Shown here in pieces: positions 56,102 to 62,159 of a DNA stretch of 62,159 bases. This DNA is from CAZRHR01 sp964578885 (lineage in GTDB: Bacteria > Bacteroidota > Bacteroidia > CAIKAF01): positions 1 to 62,159 of the forward strand of contig CAZOEO010000020.1 of assembly GCA_964578885.1 (NCBI GenBank). Reading direction: 5' to 3'. Position 1 is the stretch's first letter. Every line of letters begins with the position of its first letter. The notes under the pieces were generated by a model that saw only the letters and a program-made list of their open reading frames with translations, did not search any database and was not told the DNA's origin. A program made the position numbers and the translations under genes.

Positions 56102-58513
56102 TCATTTTTTGTATTTCAATCGTAAACTATTGCTCACCACGCTTACACTACTCAACGCCATTGCAGCACCTGCCAACATTGGGTTGAGTAAAAAGCCGTT
56201 AATCGGGTATAAAATACCTGCCGCAATCGGAATACCTATCAAATTGTAAATAAACGCCCAGAACAAGTTTTGTTTGATGGTGCTCACTGTGGATTTAGAT
56301 AAGCGAATTGCTTCAGGTATTTTTGCAAGGTCAGACGATATGATGGTCATTTTTGCTACATCCATTGCAATATCGCTGCCTTTACCCATTGCAATACTTA
56401 CATCAGCTTGTGCTAAGGCAGTGCTGTCGTTGATACCATCGCCAACCATTGCCACTACTTTACCTTTGGCTTGCAATTCTTTTACATATTCTGCCTTTTG
56501 TTCAGGCAGCACTTCGGCTTTGAAATGTTTAATCCCTACTTTTTCGGAAACTGCTTTAGCGGTGGTTTGATTGTCTCCGGTAAGCATATACACTTCAATA
56601 CCTGCTGCTTGAAGTTCTTGAATAGCGTTTTGTGATGTAGATTTTACCTGGTCGGCTATGGCTAATACGGATACTACTTTTTGAGAATTCGCAAACCAAA
56701 TTACTGTCTTGGCTTCCTTTCCCCATTGGTTGGCTTTTTCTGAAATTGATTTTTCAATTGAGATTTTGTTTTCTTCAATGAGTCTTCTGTTTCCAATAAA
56801 ATAAGTTTCGCCATTGGCTTGAGCTTTTGCCCCTTTACCTGTTATGCTTTCAAAACTTGAAATGGTGAACAAACTCTGTTGTTTCAAATGAGTAACCACA
56901 GCCTCTGCCAAGGGGTGTTCAGATTGTTTCTCAATACTGTAAAGGATTTGTTTTAGTTCAGTGCTATCATCTGCCCAAAAATCATTCGTTACGATTGGTT
57001 TCCCTTCTGTGATAGTTCCTGTTTTATCGAGTATTACTGCATTTACTTTTTTAGCCAGTTCCAAACTTTCGGCATCTTTAATGAGTATTCCTTTTTCCGC
57101 TCCTTTGCCTACTCCTACCATTATTGCAGTTGGAGTTGCTAAACCTAAGGCACAGGGACAAGCAATGACCAAAACGGTTATCAATGCCAATAAACCCTGC
57201 GTAAAGGCATTTTCTCCGCCAAATACATTCCAAACAATAAATGCAGCAATCGCAATCAGAATCACTATTGGCACAAATATTCCGGCAATCTTGTCAACTA
57301 ACTTCTGAACTGGAGCTTTGCTGCCCTGAGCATCTTGCACCATTTTGATGATTTGAGCAAGCATTGTTTCGCTACCTACTTTATCTGCTCTGAATTGGAA
57401 ACTGCCTTTTTGGTTAATCGTTCCTGCAAAGACTTTGTCATTCTCATTCTTCAAAACAGGAACAGGCTCTCCGCTTAACATACTTTCATCCACATAGGAA
57501 TTTCCATTTACCACTGTCCCGTCCACGGCAATTTTTTCTCCTGGCTTTACCAAAAGCGTGTTTCCAATAGCAACTTGCTCAATAGGGATTTGCATTTGAT
57601 GCCCGCCATCGTGAACAATAGTAACAGTCTTAGGCTGTAATCCCATCAGTTTTTTAATGGCTGATGAGGTATTGCCTTTGGCTTTTTCTTCTAAAAGTTT
57701 ACCCAACAAAATGAAAGCTATAATGACCGCAGCCGCTTCAAAATACACGTGTGCGTGTAAGCCCCTTTCGTGCCAAAAATGGGGAAACAATGTGTTGAAT
57801 ACGCTGAAAACATAGGCAACTCCGGTGCTTAATGCTACCAAGGTGTCCATATTGGCAGAACGATGCCTAGCTTGTTTCCACGCATTGATGTAAAAATCTC
57901 TGCCCAACCACAAAATAACAGGTGTGCTGAAAACCCACATTATTTCGTTGGCATAAGGCATATTCATAAAGAACATTCCTATGATGACAACGGGTGTTGA
58001 GAGAGCCAAAGCCCAATAGGTCTTCTTTTTTAATTTGATGAATTTTTCCTTTTGAATATTTTCTACGGTTTCATCATCTGAAGCTGATTCATCAATCAAT
58101 AAATCATAGCCAATACTTTGAACCGCACTTCGTAAACTTTCGGTTTGAACAATTCCGGGGATAAATTCAATAGACACTTTAGCATTGGCATAATTGACAC
58201 TTGCATCAACTACACCTTGTTGGGCTTTCAGCATACTTTCAACGCTTACAGCACAGGATGCACAGGTCATTTGCAATACCGGAAAAGATTTCTTAACTGT
58301 AGTTACATCATAACCCAAATCACGAATGGTTTTGACTGCTTCTGAAACAGTTTCTTGATTGGTAATTTGAATAACAGCCCTTTTGTTGTTGAGTTCGACC
58401 CGATGAGATGATAATCCTTTAAGTTGGGCAATGCCTTTGTCCACTATTAAGGCACAATGTTCGCTGTCAACCCCTTCAAGTGGTATCAGTATTTCATTAT
58501 TATTTGTTGCCAT
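56102..58513 (-). CDS. copA: Copper-translocating P-type ATPase
   Basis: P1B-type ATPase of 803 residues. The first HMA-like domain (Ser17-Glu-His19-Cys20) lacks CxxC; the second has CASC (84-87). Membrane helices include the metal-binding CPCALG. The phosphorylation site DKTGT is preceded by VNAVIL. GDGINDS and the ATP-binding HPLAEA are also present. It pumps Cu(I) from cytosol to periplasm, feeding the RND pump. An 83-base gap to the regulator holds a candidate promoter and palindrome. Confidence 0.95.
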   Translation of the reverse strand: MATNNNEILIPLEGVDSEHCALIVDKGIAQLKGLSSHRVELNNKRAVIQITNQETVSEAVKTIRDLGYDVTTVKKSFPVLQMTCASCAVSVESMLKAQQGVVDASVNYANAKVSIEFIPGIVQTESLRSAVQSIGYDLLIDESASDDETVENIQKEKFIKLKKKTYWALALSTPVVIIGMFFMNMPYANEIMWVFSTPVILWLGRDFYINAWKQARHRSANMDTLVALSTGVAYVFSVFNTLFPHFWHERGLHAHVYFEAAAVIIAFILLGKLLEEKAKGNTSSAIKKLMGLQPKTVTIVHDGGHQMQIPIEQVAIGNTLLVKPGEKIAVDGTVVNGNSYVDESMLSGEPVPVLKNENDKVFAGTINQKGSFQFRADKVGSETMLAQIIKMVQDAQGSKAPVQKLVDKIAGIFVPIVILIAIAAFIVWNVFGGENAFTQGLLALITVLVIACPCALGLATPTAIMVGVGKGAEKGILIKDAESLELAKKVNAVILDKTGTITEGKPIVTNDFWADDSTELKQILYSIEKQSEHPLAEAVVTHLKQQSLFTISSFESITGKGAKAQANGETYFIGNRRLIEENKISIEKSISEKANQWGKEAKTVIWFANSQKVVSVLAIADQVKSTSQNAIQELQAAGIEVYMLTGDNQTTAKAVSEKVGIKHFKAEVLPEQKAEYVKELQAKGKVVAMVGDGINDSTALAQADVSIAMGKGSDIAMDVAKMTIISSDLAKIPEAIRLSKSTVSTIKQNLFWAFIYNLIGIPIAAGILYPINGFLLNPMLAGAAMALSSVSVVSNSLRLKYKK

Positions 58514-58561
58514 ACCTTTTGATATTAATTACACTGCAAAGGTCGCAACGCTTTTGGCGAG

Positions 58562-58574
58562 TCGTGTTACACGA
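58562..58574. promoter_or_regulatory. Palindrome in the copA upstream region
   Basis: TCGTGTTACACGA is a perfect palindrome of 6-bp arms around one base. On the minus strand a GACCTTTG box (one mismatch to TAnnTTTG) lies about 20 bases downstream, ahead of copA. It may be the operator of the AraC regulator encoded just upstream. Confidence 0.45.
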
Positions 58575-58596
58575 TTTTTGAAAAGAATTACATCAT

Positions 58597-59157
58597 TTAC
58601 ACTTCGTCTAAGGGCTTGCGTTTGTCGGCTTTGGTGTTTTTAAAGTGGCTGGGTGTAAGTCCAGTTACTTTTTTAAATTGATTGCTCAAATGTGCTACAC
58701 TTGAGTAGTTGAGTTGAAAGGCGATTTCACTCAAGGATAATTCGTCATAAACTAACAACTCTTTTACTTTCTCAATCTTTTGAGCTATGAAATACTTCTC
58801 GATAGTTGTGCCTTCAACTTCAGAGAAAAGATTTGATAAATACGTGTAGTCGTGTTGCAGTTTGCCGCTTAATAAGTCTGATAAATTCGCTTTTAATTCG
58901 CTGTTTTGATGATGCACCAAGTCAATAATTAATGAATTTATTTGTCCAATTAGTCTGCTTTTCTTGTCGTCAATCAACTCAAATCCGAATGTCTGTAAGT
59001 GATTATTGATAGTTTCTTTTTCAGCATTATTAATTTCTCTGTCCAGTTCAACCTCACCTAAAGTCAAGTGAGTTGGTTTGTAGCCAATATGTTCCAATTC
59101 GTTTTTCACTACCATTATGCAGCGATTACAAACCATATTTTTGATATAGATTTTCAT
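58597..59157 (-). CDS. AraC-family regulator with N-terminal heavy-metal-binding domain
   Basis: Protein of 186 residues. Residues 1-65 form an HMA-like fold with Cys10 and Cys13 (MVCNRCIM). The C-terminal ~95 residues are an AraC HTH pair (LSLSEIAFQLNYSSVAHLSNQFKKVTGLTPSHFK). It likely senses Cu(I) directly and activates the downstream copA-cus operon. First gene of the operon. Confidence 0.85.
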   Translation of the reverse strand: MKIYIKNMVCNRCIMVVKNELEHIGYKPTHLTLGEVELDREINNAEKETINNHLQTFGFELIDDKKSRLIGQINSLIIDLVHHQNSELKANLSDLLSGKLQHDYTYLSNLFSEVEGTTIEKYFIAQKIEKVKELLVYDELSLSEIAFQLNYSSVAHLSNQFKKVTGLTPSHFKNTKADKRKPLDEV

Positions 59158-59264
59158 AGGCTAATCTGTCTTTGGTGCGTGGGCAAAAAATGGCTCTTTG
59201 GATTTTGCCTGTGTGTTGGCTTGTGCGGTTGGGGCAAGATCCAATGTGCCATTTGTGCGTTGGC

Positions 59265-59307
59265 AAATTGAATTAAAAAAATGTGCGGTGGGGAAAATAA
59301 AAAATAC
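59265..59307 (-). repeat. Right imperfect inverted repeat of copper island
   Basis: Plus strand reads AAATTGAATTAAAAAAA (59265-59281), 11 bases, then GAAAATAAAAAATAC (59293-59307). It is the reverse complement of blocks at 48167-48183 and 48139-48153, with nearly the same spacing. Confidence 0.7.
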
Positions 59308-59462
59308 AGAAGGGTCGGCAATGAGTGTCGGCTTACTCGTTGTCCGATTTTTATATAGTTTCTATGTCTGTGTTCACCTGCCAAAATGGTTTACATTTTT
59401 TCTTGTTTTTAGTCCGTTGTTTCTGTCAGGGTCGTTGTCTTTTACACTTGCACCCAACAATT

Positions 59463-59538
59463 ATATAAACGCAATATTGCGTTTATATTCCATATATCGT
59501 GACCTTTTCTTTACAATTCGGATTAGATGGTAGGTCAG
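59463..59538 (-). repeat. Palindrome-containing element, copy 2 (homologue at 8581-8650)
   Basis: A perfect 26-bp palindrome is at 59463-59488, with half-site ATATAAACGCAAT and its complement. On the minus strand the shared flank CCATCTAAT...CGATAT...TGGAATATAAACGC aligns with the element at 8581-8650. Confidence 0.8.
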
Positions 59539-59746
59539 GAAGGACAACCAATTTTAAGGAAAATTTCCTGAAAATCGAAATGGTTTTCAAGGCCTAGGGT
59601 TCCTCCCTGATTTTTTCGTCAGGTCGTTTTGTAGTGTATACATTCAGCGAACGAAAATCTAAAGACTCTCTATGAAACTTCTTTCTTTTGTCCATTTTCA
59701 AAGCAGTAAGCCTAAATGCCCCTCAGCCTGAATTCTTAGTCTATTT

Positions 59747-59935
59747 TTATTTCCTTATTATAGCCGAGTACATTTCATTGTAACCTCGGATGCAGTATGC
59801 TGAGGCCGAAAAAAGTTTGCCTAAAGCATACAAACTTATAATGGCAACACCACCATACAACACCAACTTTACCAATGGGAAATCCTCACTTGCCGTCTGG
59901 AGGTCTTTGAGTGTATTACTTGCGGGTTTTCTCAT
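59747..59935 (-). CDS. Small membrane protein of mobile-element cluster
   Basis: From ATG 59935 it encodes 62 residues with one hydrophobic helix (VKLVLYGGVAIISLYALGKLF). A longer start at 59965 is possible. It overlaps the previous gene by 20 bases, typical of tight element operons. Function unknown. Confidence 0.55.
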   Translation of the reverse strand: MRKPASNTLKDLQTASEDFPLVKLVLYGGVAIISLYALGKLFSASAYCIRGYNEMYSAIIRK

Positions 59936-60119
59936 AGGGTTCAATTTTAATGTGGTTGAAGGCAAAGTAAAAAACGGAACAAGTTATTACAATGCCTATG
60001 GCCACCTTAATGCCAAGTTTTAGCTTTTGATTTTCGGTACTTAGTTTCAGCTTTTCTTCTTGTAGCAGCGAAACTGAAGCGGGAATAGGGCCTGCTTGAA
60101 TTGTTGTAAAGTCTATCAC
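59916..60119 (-). CDS. Small single-helix protein of mobile-element cluster
   Basis: Protein of 67 residues from GTG 60119. A coiled-coil-like N-terminal half (LLQEEKLKLSTENQKLKLG) is followed by a membrane helix (VAIGIVITCSVFYFAF). It overlaps the upstream gene by 4 bases (GTGA). No family recognised. Confidence 0.55.
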   Translation of the reverse strand: MIDFTTIQAGPIPASVSLLQEEKLKLSTENQKLKLGIKVAIGIVITCSVFYFAFNHIKIEPYEKTRK

Positions 60120-60460
60120 TGTTTGATGATTTTAATTTGTCCTCCATCTAATTTTACAATGGTAAAGTGAAACACCGAAAAACAATTTTTTCCATTGATA
60201 TTGGTGATATGGTTGCATACTCCAAAATTAAATCCCTTGCCAAGAAGATATTCTTTGTGAAATATCCGTTCAGAATCTGTTTCCATAAGGCTAGCAAGGA
60301 CATTGTAATTCTTTAATAGAGGCTTACTGAGGTATTCTAGCTTATGCCGCAATTGCGTTGCCCTTTTATTGTGATAAGCAATTCTGTTTTTTGCGTTTGC
60401 GAAAACTTGGGTTTTTCGCTTTGGAATAAAAAGCTCGTTGGTCAATAGGTCCCTTCGCAT
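60116..60460 (-). CDS. Unknown basic protein, first gene of mobile-element cluster
   Basis: Protein of 114 residues, basic at the N-terminus (RRDLLTNELFIPKRKTQVF, KRATQLRHKLEYLSKPLLKNY), beta-rich at the C-terminus (FNFGVCNHITNINGKNCFSV). It reads away from the AT-rich control region at 60461-60817. No family recognised; element-associated by context. Confidence 0.55.
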   Translation of the reverse strand: MRRDLLTNELFIPKRKTQVFANAKNRIAYHNKRATQLRHKLEYLSKPLLKNYNVLASLMETDSERIFHKEYLLGKGFNFGVCNHITNINGKNCFSVFHFTIVKLDGGQIKIIKQ

Positions 60461-60514
60461 TTGTTGAAGTTTTCTATAAAATTAGCAATATTAACCATAA
60501 AGTGCAAGTAAAAG

Positions 60515-60586
60515 CATATTAAAAAATTTATAAAACATATACAAAACATATTATTTACATATTAATACGTAAAAAAATGCATATTA
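60515..60586 (+). repeat. Five helically phased CATATTA-type repeats
   Basis: CATATTA or CATATAC begins at 60515, 60536, 60547, 60558 and 60580. Spacings are 21, 11, 11 and 22 bases, multiples of about one helical turn. Preceding base is A or G in each case. This resembles iterons or an array of regulator sites. Confidence 0.65.
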
Positions 60587-60717
60587 GAAGTTTAAAATAT
60601 ATAATTTTTTAAAGAGAATAACGGCCACTTATCTTCTTGTATTTTTTGTAATTCTTTTAAAAAAAGGTAACATTTTAAAATCTTCTCAATATGTTGATTA
60701 TTAATGCCCTATTGTAG

Positions 60718-60757
60718 GCGGAGAAATTTACTCCGTTTCGGGAACTTAATACTCCGC
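60718..60757. repeat. GCGGAG arm with two alternative CTCCG partners
   Basis: GCGGAG (60718-60723) can pair with CTCCG at 60731 or with ACTCCGC at 60751. The two right arms are direct repeats. Confidence 0.5.
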
Positions 60758-60788
60758 TTTGAATTTGTTTATCAATTTTTAGTCGACT

Positions 60789-60796
60789 TACCTTTG
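60789..60796 (+). promoter_or_regulatory. Candidate -7 box for the HTH gene
   Basis: TACCTTTG fits TAnnTTTG, 21 bases before the ATG at 60818. Confidence 0.5.
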
Positions 60797-60817
60797 CTAA
60801 GTACTTAAAAAAAAGTC

Positions 60818-61120
60818 ATGCAAACAATTCAACTAGTTACTTTGGAATATTTCGAGGAGAAATACCAAAACCATGAAAATCGACTAACGCAAATAGAAAG
60901 TAAGAGCAAAGAAGAAACAACATATTTGACAAGACATGATGTGGCCAAGCTCCTAAAAATAAATTTATCGACAGTTCATGCATGGAGTAATAAGAAAATA
61001 CTCAAGCCATATTATATCGGAAACAAAGTGTATTACAGGAGCGATGACATCCACGGGCTATTTGCTGAAAAGTCGGAGGAAAGGGTTCAAAAGGCAGCAA
61101 ATAAATCGCAAGATATTTAA
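60818..61120 (+). CDS. Excisionase-like helix-turn-helix protein
   Basis: Protein of 100 residues. An N-terminal coiled coil (YFEEKYQNHENRLTQIE) precedes a MerR/HTH_17-type domain (YLTRHDVAKLLKINLSTVHAWSNKKILKPYYIGNKVYYRSDDI). This layout is common in the xis-like regulators of Bacteroidota mobile elements. It is followed after 52 bases by the AAA ATPase. It probably binds the AT-rich control region upstream. Confidence 0.82.
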   Translation: MQTIQLVTLEYFEEKYQNHENRLTQIESKSKEETTYLTRHDVAKLLKINLSTVHAWSNKKILKPYYIGNKVYYRSDDIHGLFAEKSEERVQKAANKSQDI

Positions 61121-61172
61121 AGGATTTTACCTCATCATCCAAATAGTTTAAACCAATCAAAGGAAAATTGCC

Positions 61173-62111
61173 ATGAAAAGAGAAGGGGAAAATGCTGGGG
61201 ATTTTAACGCTACTCCTGTTTATCAGTTCGATAAATATAAAATTGGTGTTGCGGATAATATAACAGAGGCAAAAAAACTTTCAACAGATGGCGATGAAGT
61301 CAATGAAAATAAAGGATTATTCACAGTAAAAACAGCCAACCGTTGGATTGAGCAAGCCAAAAGCCGCCCTATTCCGAAAATGCTTTTTGGTGAATTTTGG
61401 TTTGAGGGTGAACTATGTATTTTGTTTGCCGACACTAATTTAGGAAAGTCTATTTTAGCTGTGCAAATTGGCAACAGTTTAAGCACTGGCAAACAGATAC
61501 CTGGTTTTGTGTTAGAAGCGCCAAAGCAGCCAATTTTGTATTTTGATTTTGAGTTGACCGACAAACAATTTGAAAACCGATATTCAAAAAAGTTTGAACA
61601 GCATTACGAGTTCGATAAAAACTTTTTACGAGTTGAAATAGACCCCGATGCCATTACTCCCGAAGGCCAAACCTTTGAGGATTTCCTCAACCATTCATTG
61701 GAACGAAGTATTACCGAAACAGGGACAAAGGTTTTAATTATAGATAACCTTACCTACCTAAAAAATGAAACGGAAAGGGCTAAAGATGCGTTGCCATTAA
61801 TGAGACATTTGAAAGCGTTGAAGAACAAATACGGACTTTCAATTTTAGCACTTGCACATACACCGAAAAGGGATTTATCAAAACCAATTACCCGAAATGA
61901 TTTACAAGGCAGTAAAATGCTTATGAACTTTTGTGATAGTAGCTTTTCAGTTGGCGAAAGTTCCATCGACAAAAGTTTACGTTATCTTAAACAGATTAAA
62001 CAACGGAACACGGAACAGATTTACAGCGAGGAAAATGTTTGTGTTTTTCAAATTAGTAAGCCTTCCAATTTTTTACAGTTTGAGTTCCTCAATTTCGGAA
62101 CTGAACTGTAA
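61173..62111 (+). CDS. RecA/RepA-like AAA ATPase, 3' end truncated by insertion
   Basis: Visible 312 residues. P-loop variant ADTNLGKS is at 86-93. FWFEGELCILFA and ILYFDFELTD precede a Walker B-type LIIDNLTYL and LAHTPKRDL. These are features of the AAA_25/RepA-like helicase group of mobilizable elements. Codon 311 onward (CTG TAA) comes from an IS3-like end that starts at 62107, so the native C-terminus is lost or altered. The protein probably acts in replication or mobilization. Confidence 0.8.
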   Translation: MKREGENAGDFNATPVYQFDKYKIGVADNITEAKKLSTDGDEVNENKGLFTVKTANRWIEQAKSRPIPKMLFGEFWFEGELCILFADTNLGKSILAVQIGNSLSTGKQIPGFVLEAPKQPILYFDFELTDKQFENRYSKKFEQHYEFDKNFLRVEIDPDAITPEGQTFEDFLNHSLERSITETGTKVLIIDNLTYLKNETERAKDALPLMRHLKALKNKYGLSILALAHTPKRDLSKPITRNDLQGSKMLMNFCDSSFSVGESSIDKSLRYLKQIKQRNTEQIYSEENVCVFQISKPSNFLQFEFLNFGTEL

Positions 62112-62159
62112 CCTCCCCCAAATTTTGGACAGTTTAAAAGTAGCTTTTCATACCTTTAA
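62107..62159 (+). mobile_element. IS3-like insertion sequence, first ~50 bases
   Basis: Begins TGTAACCTCCCCCAAATTTT and GGACAG, matching the relic at 27719-27744 in 25 of 26 bases. It continues past the window end. The transposase is not in view, so the family is a guess from the terminal sequence style. Confidence 0.6.

Larger units (their letters stand above)
59158..59746. other. Non-coding border region with two repeats
   Basis: No convincing gene. It contains the right inverted repeat of the copper island (59265-59307) and the palindromic element copy 2 (59463-59538). A CCTGA/TCAGG arm pair lies around 59606-59623. Confidence 0.6.
60461..60817. promoter_or_regulatory. Divergent AT-rich control region of mobile element
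   Basis: Separates the minus-strand cluster from the plus-strand HTH gene. It contains five CATATTA-type repeats (60515-60586), an inverted/direct CTCCG set (60718-60757) and a TACCTTTG box (60789-60796). Confidence 0.6.

Noticed and set aside
59198..59533. 111-codon frame in the copper-island right border
   Set aside because: Hydrophobic T-rich translation crossing the inverted repeat and the palindrome; no support.
1..62159. CRISPR arrays
   Set aside because: No array of short direct repeats with unique spacers of equal size; the SprB repeats are coding and the CATATTA repeats are too short and close.

Overview
The window reads as a chromosomal segment of a Bacteroidota bacterium. The evidence is an SprB-repeat surface adhesin with a type IX secretion C-terminal domain, the gliding lipoprotein GldH, split F1Fo ATP synthase genes in the Bacteroidota order, a tmRNA with the tag ANNNNYALAA, and repeated TAnnTTTG (-7 type) promoter boxes. 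The order within the phylum cannot be settled from sequence alone. The first 45.5 kb is mostly core genome of moderate GC. From the tRNA-Arg at 45.5 kb onward the DNA is visibly AT-richer and made of accessory modules.

Layout. 1-2310: 3' part of a gliding or adhesion surface protein. 2447-6633: SbcCD nuclease. 6833-8101: secreted DNA/RNA nuclease. 8102-10110: a small accessory patch with palindromic repeats and a broken gene resembling ABC-three-component or Cap4-like defence proteins. 10111-18143: housekeeping run (DNA polymerase III delta', RicT, GldH, PBP1A, CoA-transferase A/B, heptose epimerase, deaminase) ending in a hairpin terminator shared with the convergent ATP synthase cluster. 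18205-23916, minus strand: atpB-E-F-H, then an unrelated secreted protein, then atpA-G. 24116-27519: a glycine-rich secreted protein, tyrS and a DUF4259-like gene. 27531-28499, minus strand: a micro-ORF, a solitary IS3-like end, a REP-like hairpin and ssrA. 28586-35991, minus strand: an SDR enzyme and a tetR-tolC-hlyD-RND efflux operon with a large inverted repeat at its promoter. 36563-45226: a PqiA-like protein, ilvE, uvrC, an NlpC/P60 lipoprotein, an OmpA/PD40 protein, a second glycine-rich secreted protein and era. Then come initiator tRNA-Met and tRNA-Arg(CCG).

Accessory part, 45.5-62.2 kb. It holds an orphan WapI-like immunity gene, a frameshifted IS1182 element and a complete copper/silver detoxification operon. 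The operon encodes an AraC regulator with a metal-binding N-terminus, a CopA ATPase, two small HMA proteins, a metal-binding lipoprotein, and a CusA/TolC/CusB tripartite pump. CopA would move Cu(I) to the periplasm and the tripartite pump would take it out of the cell, with the small HMA proteins and lipoprotein as carriers. The operon is bracketed by imperfect inverted repeats at 48139-48183 and 59265-59307. After it comes the edge of a mobilizable or replicating element: three small minus-strand genes, a divergent AT-rich control region with five helically phased CATATTA-type repeats, an excisionase-like HTH protein and a RecA/RepA-like AAA ATPase cut off by an IS3-like insertion.

The best leads are the phased repeats at 60515-60586, the homologous 70-75 bp palindromic elements at 8581-8650 and 59463-59538, the inverted repeats around the copper island, the secreted gene inside the ATP synthase cluster, and the Ser-x-His-Cys variant of the heavy-metal domain. 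I see no CRISPR array. I also see no complete, convincing, previously undescribed multi-gene system. Several of the leads are DNA elements rather than proteins.
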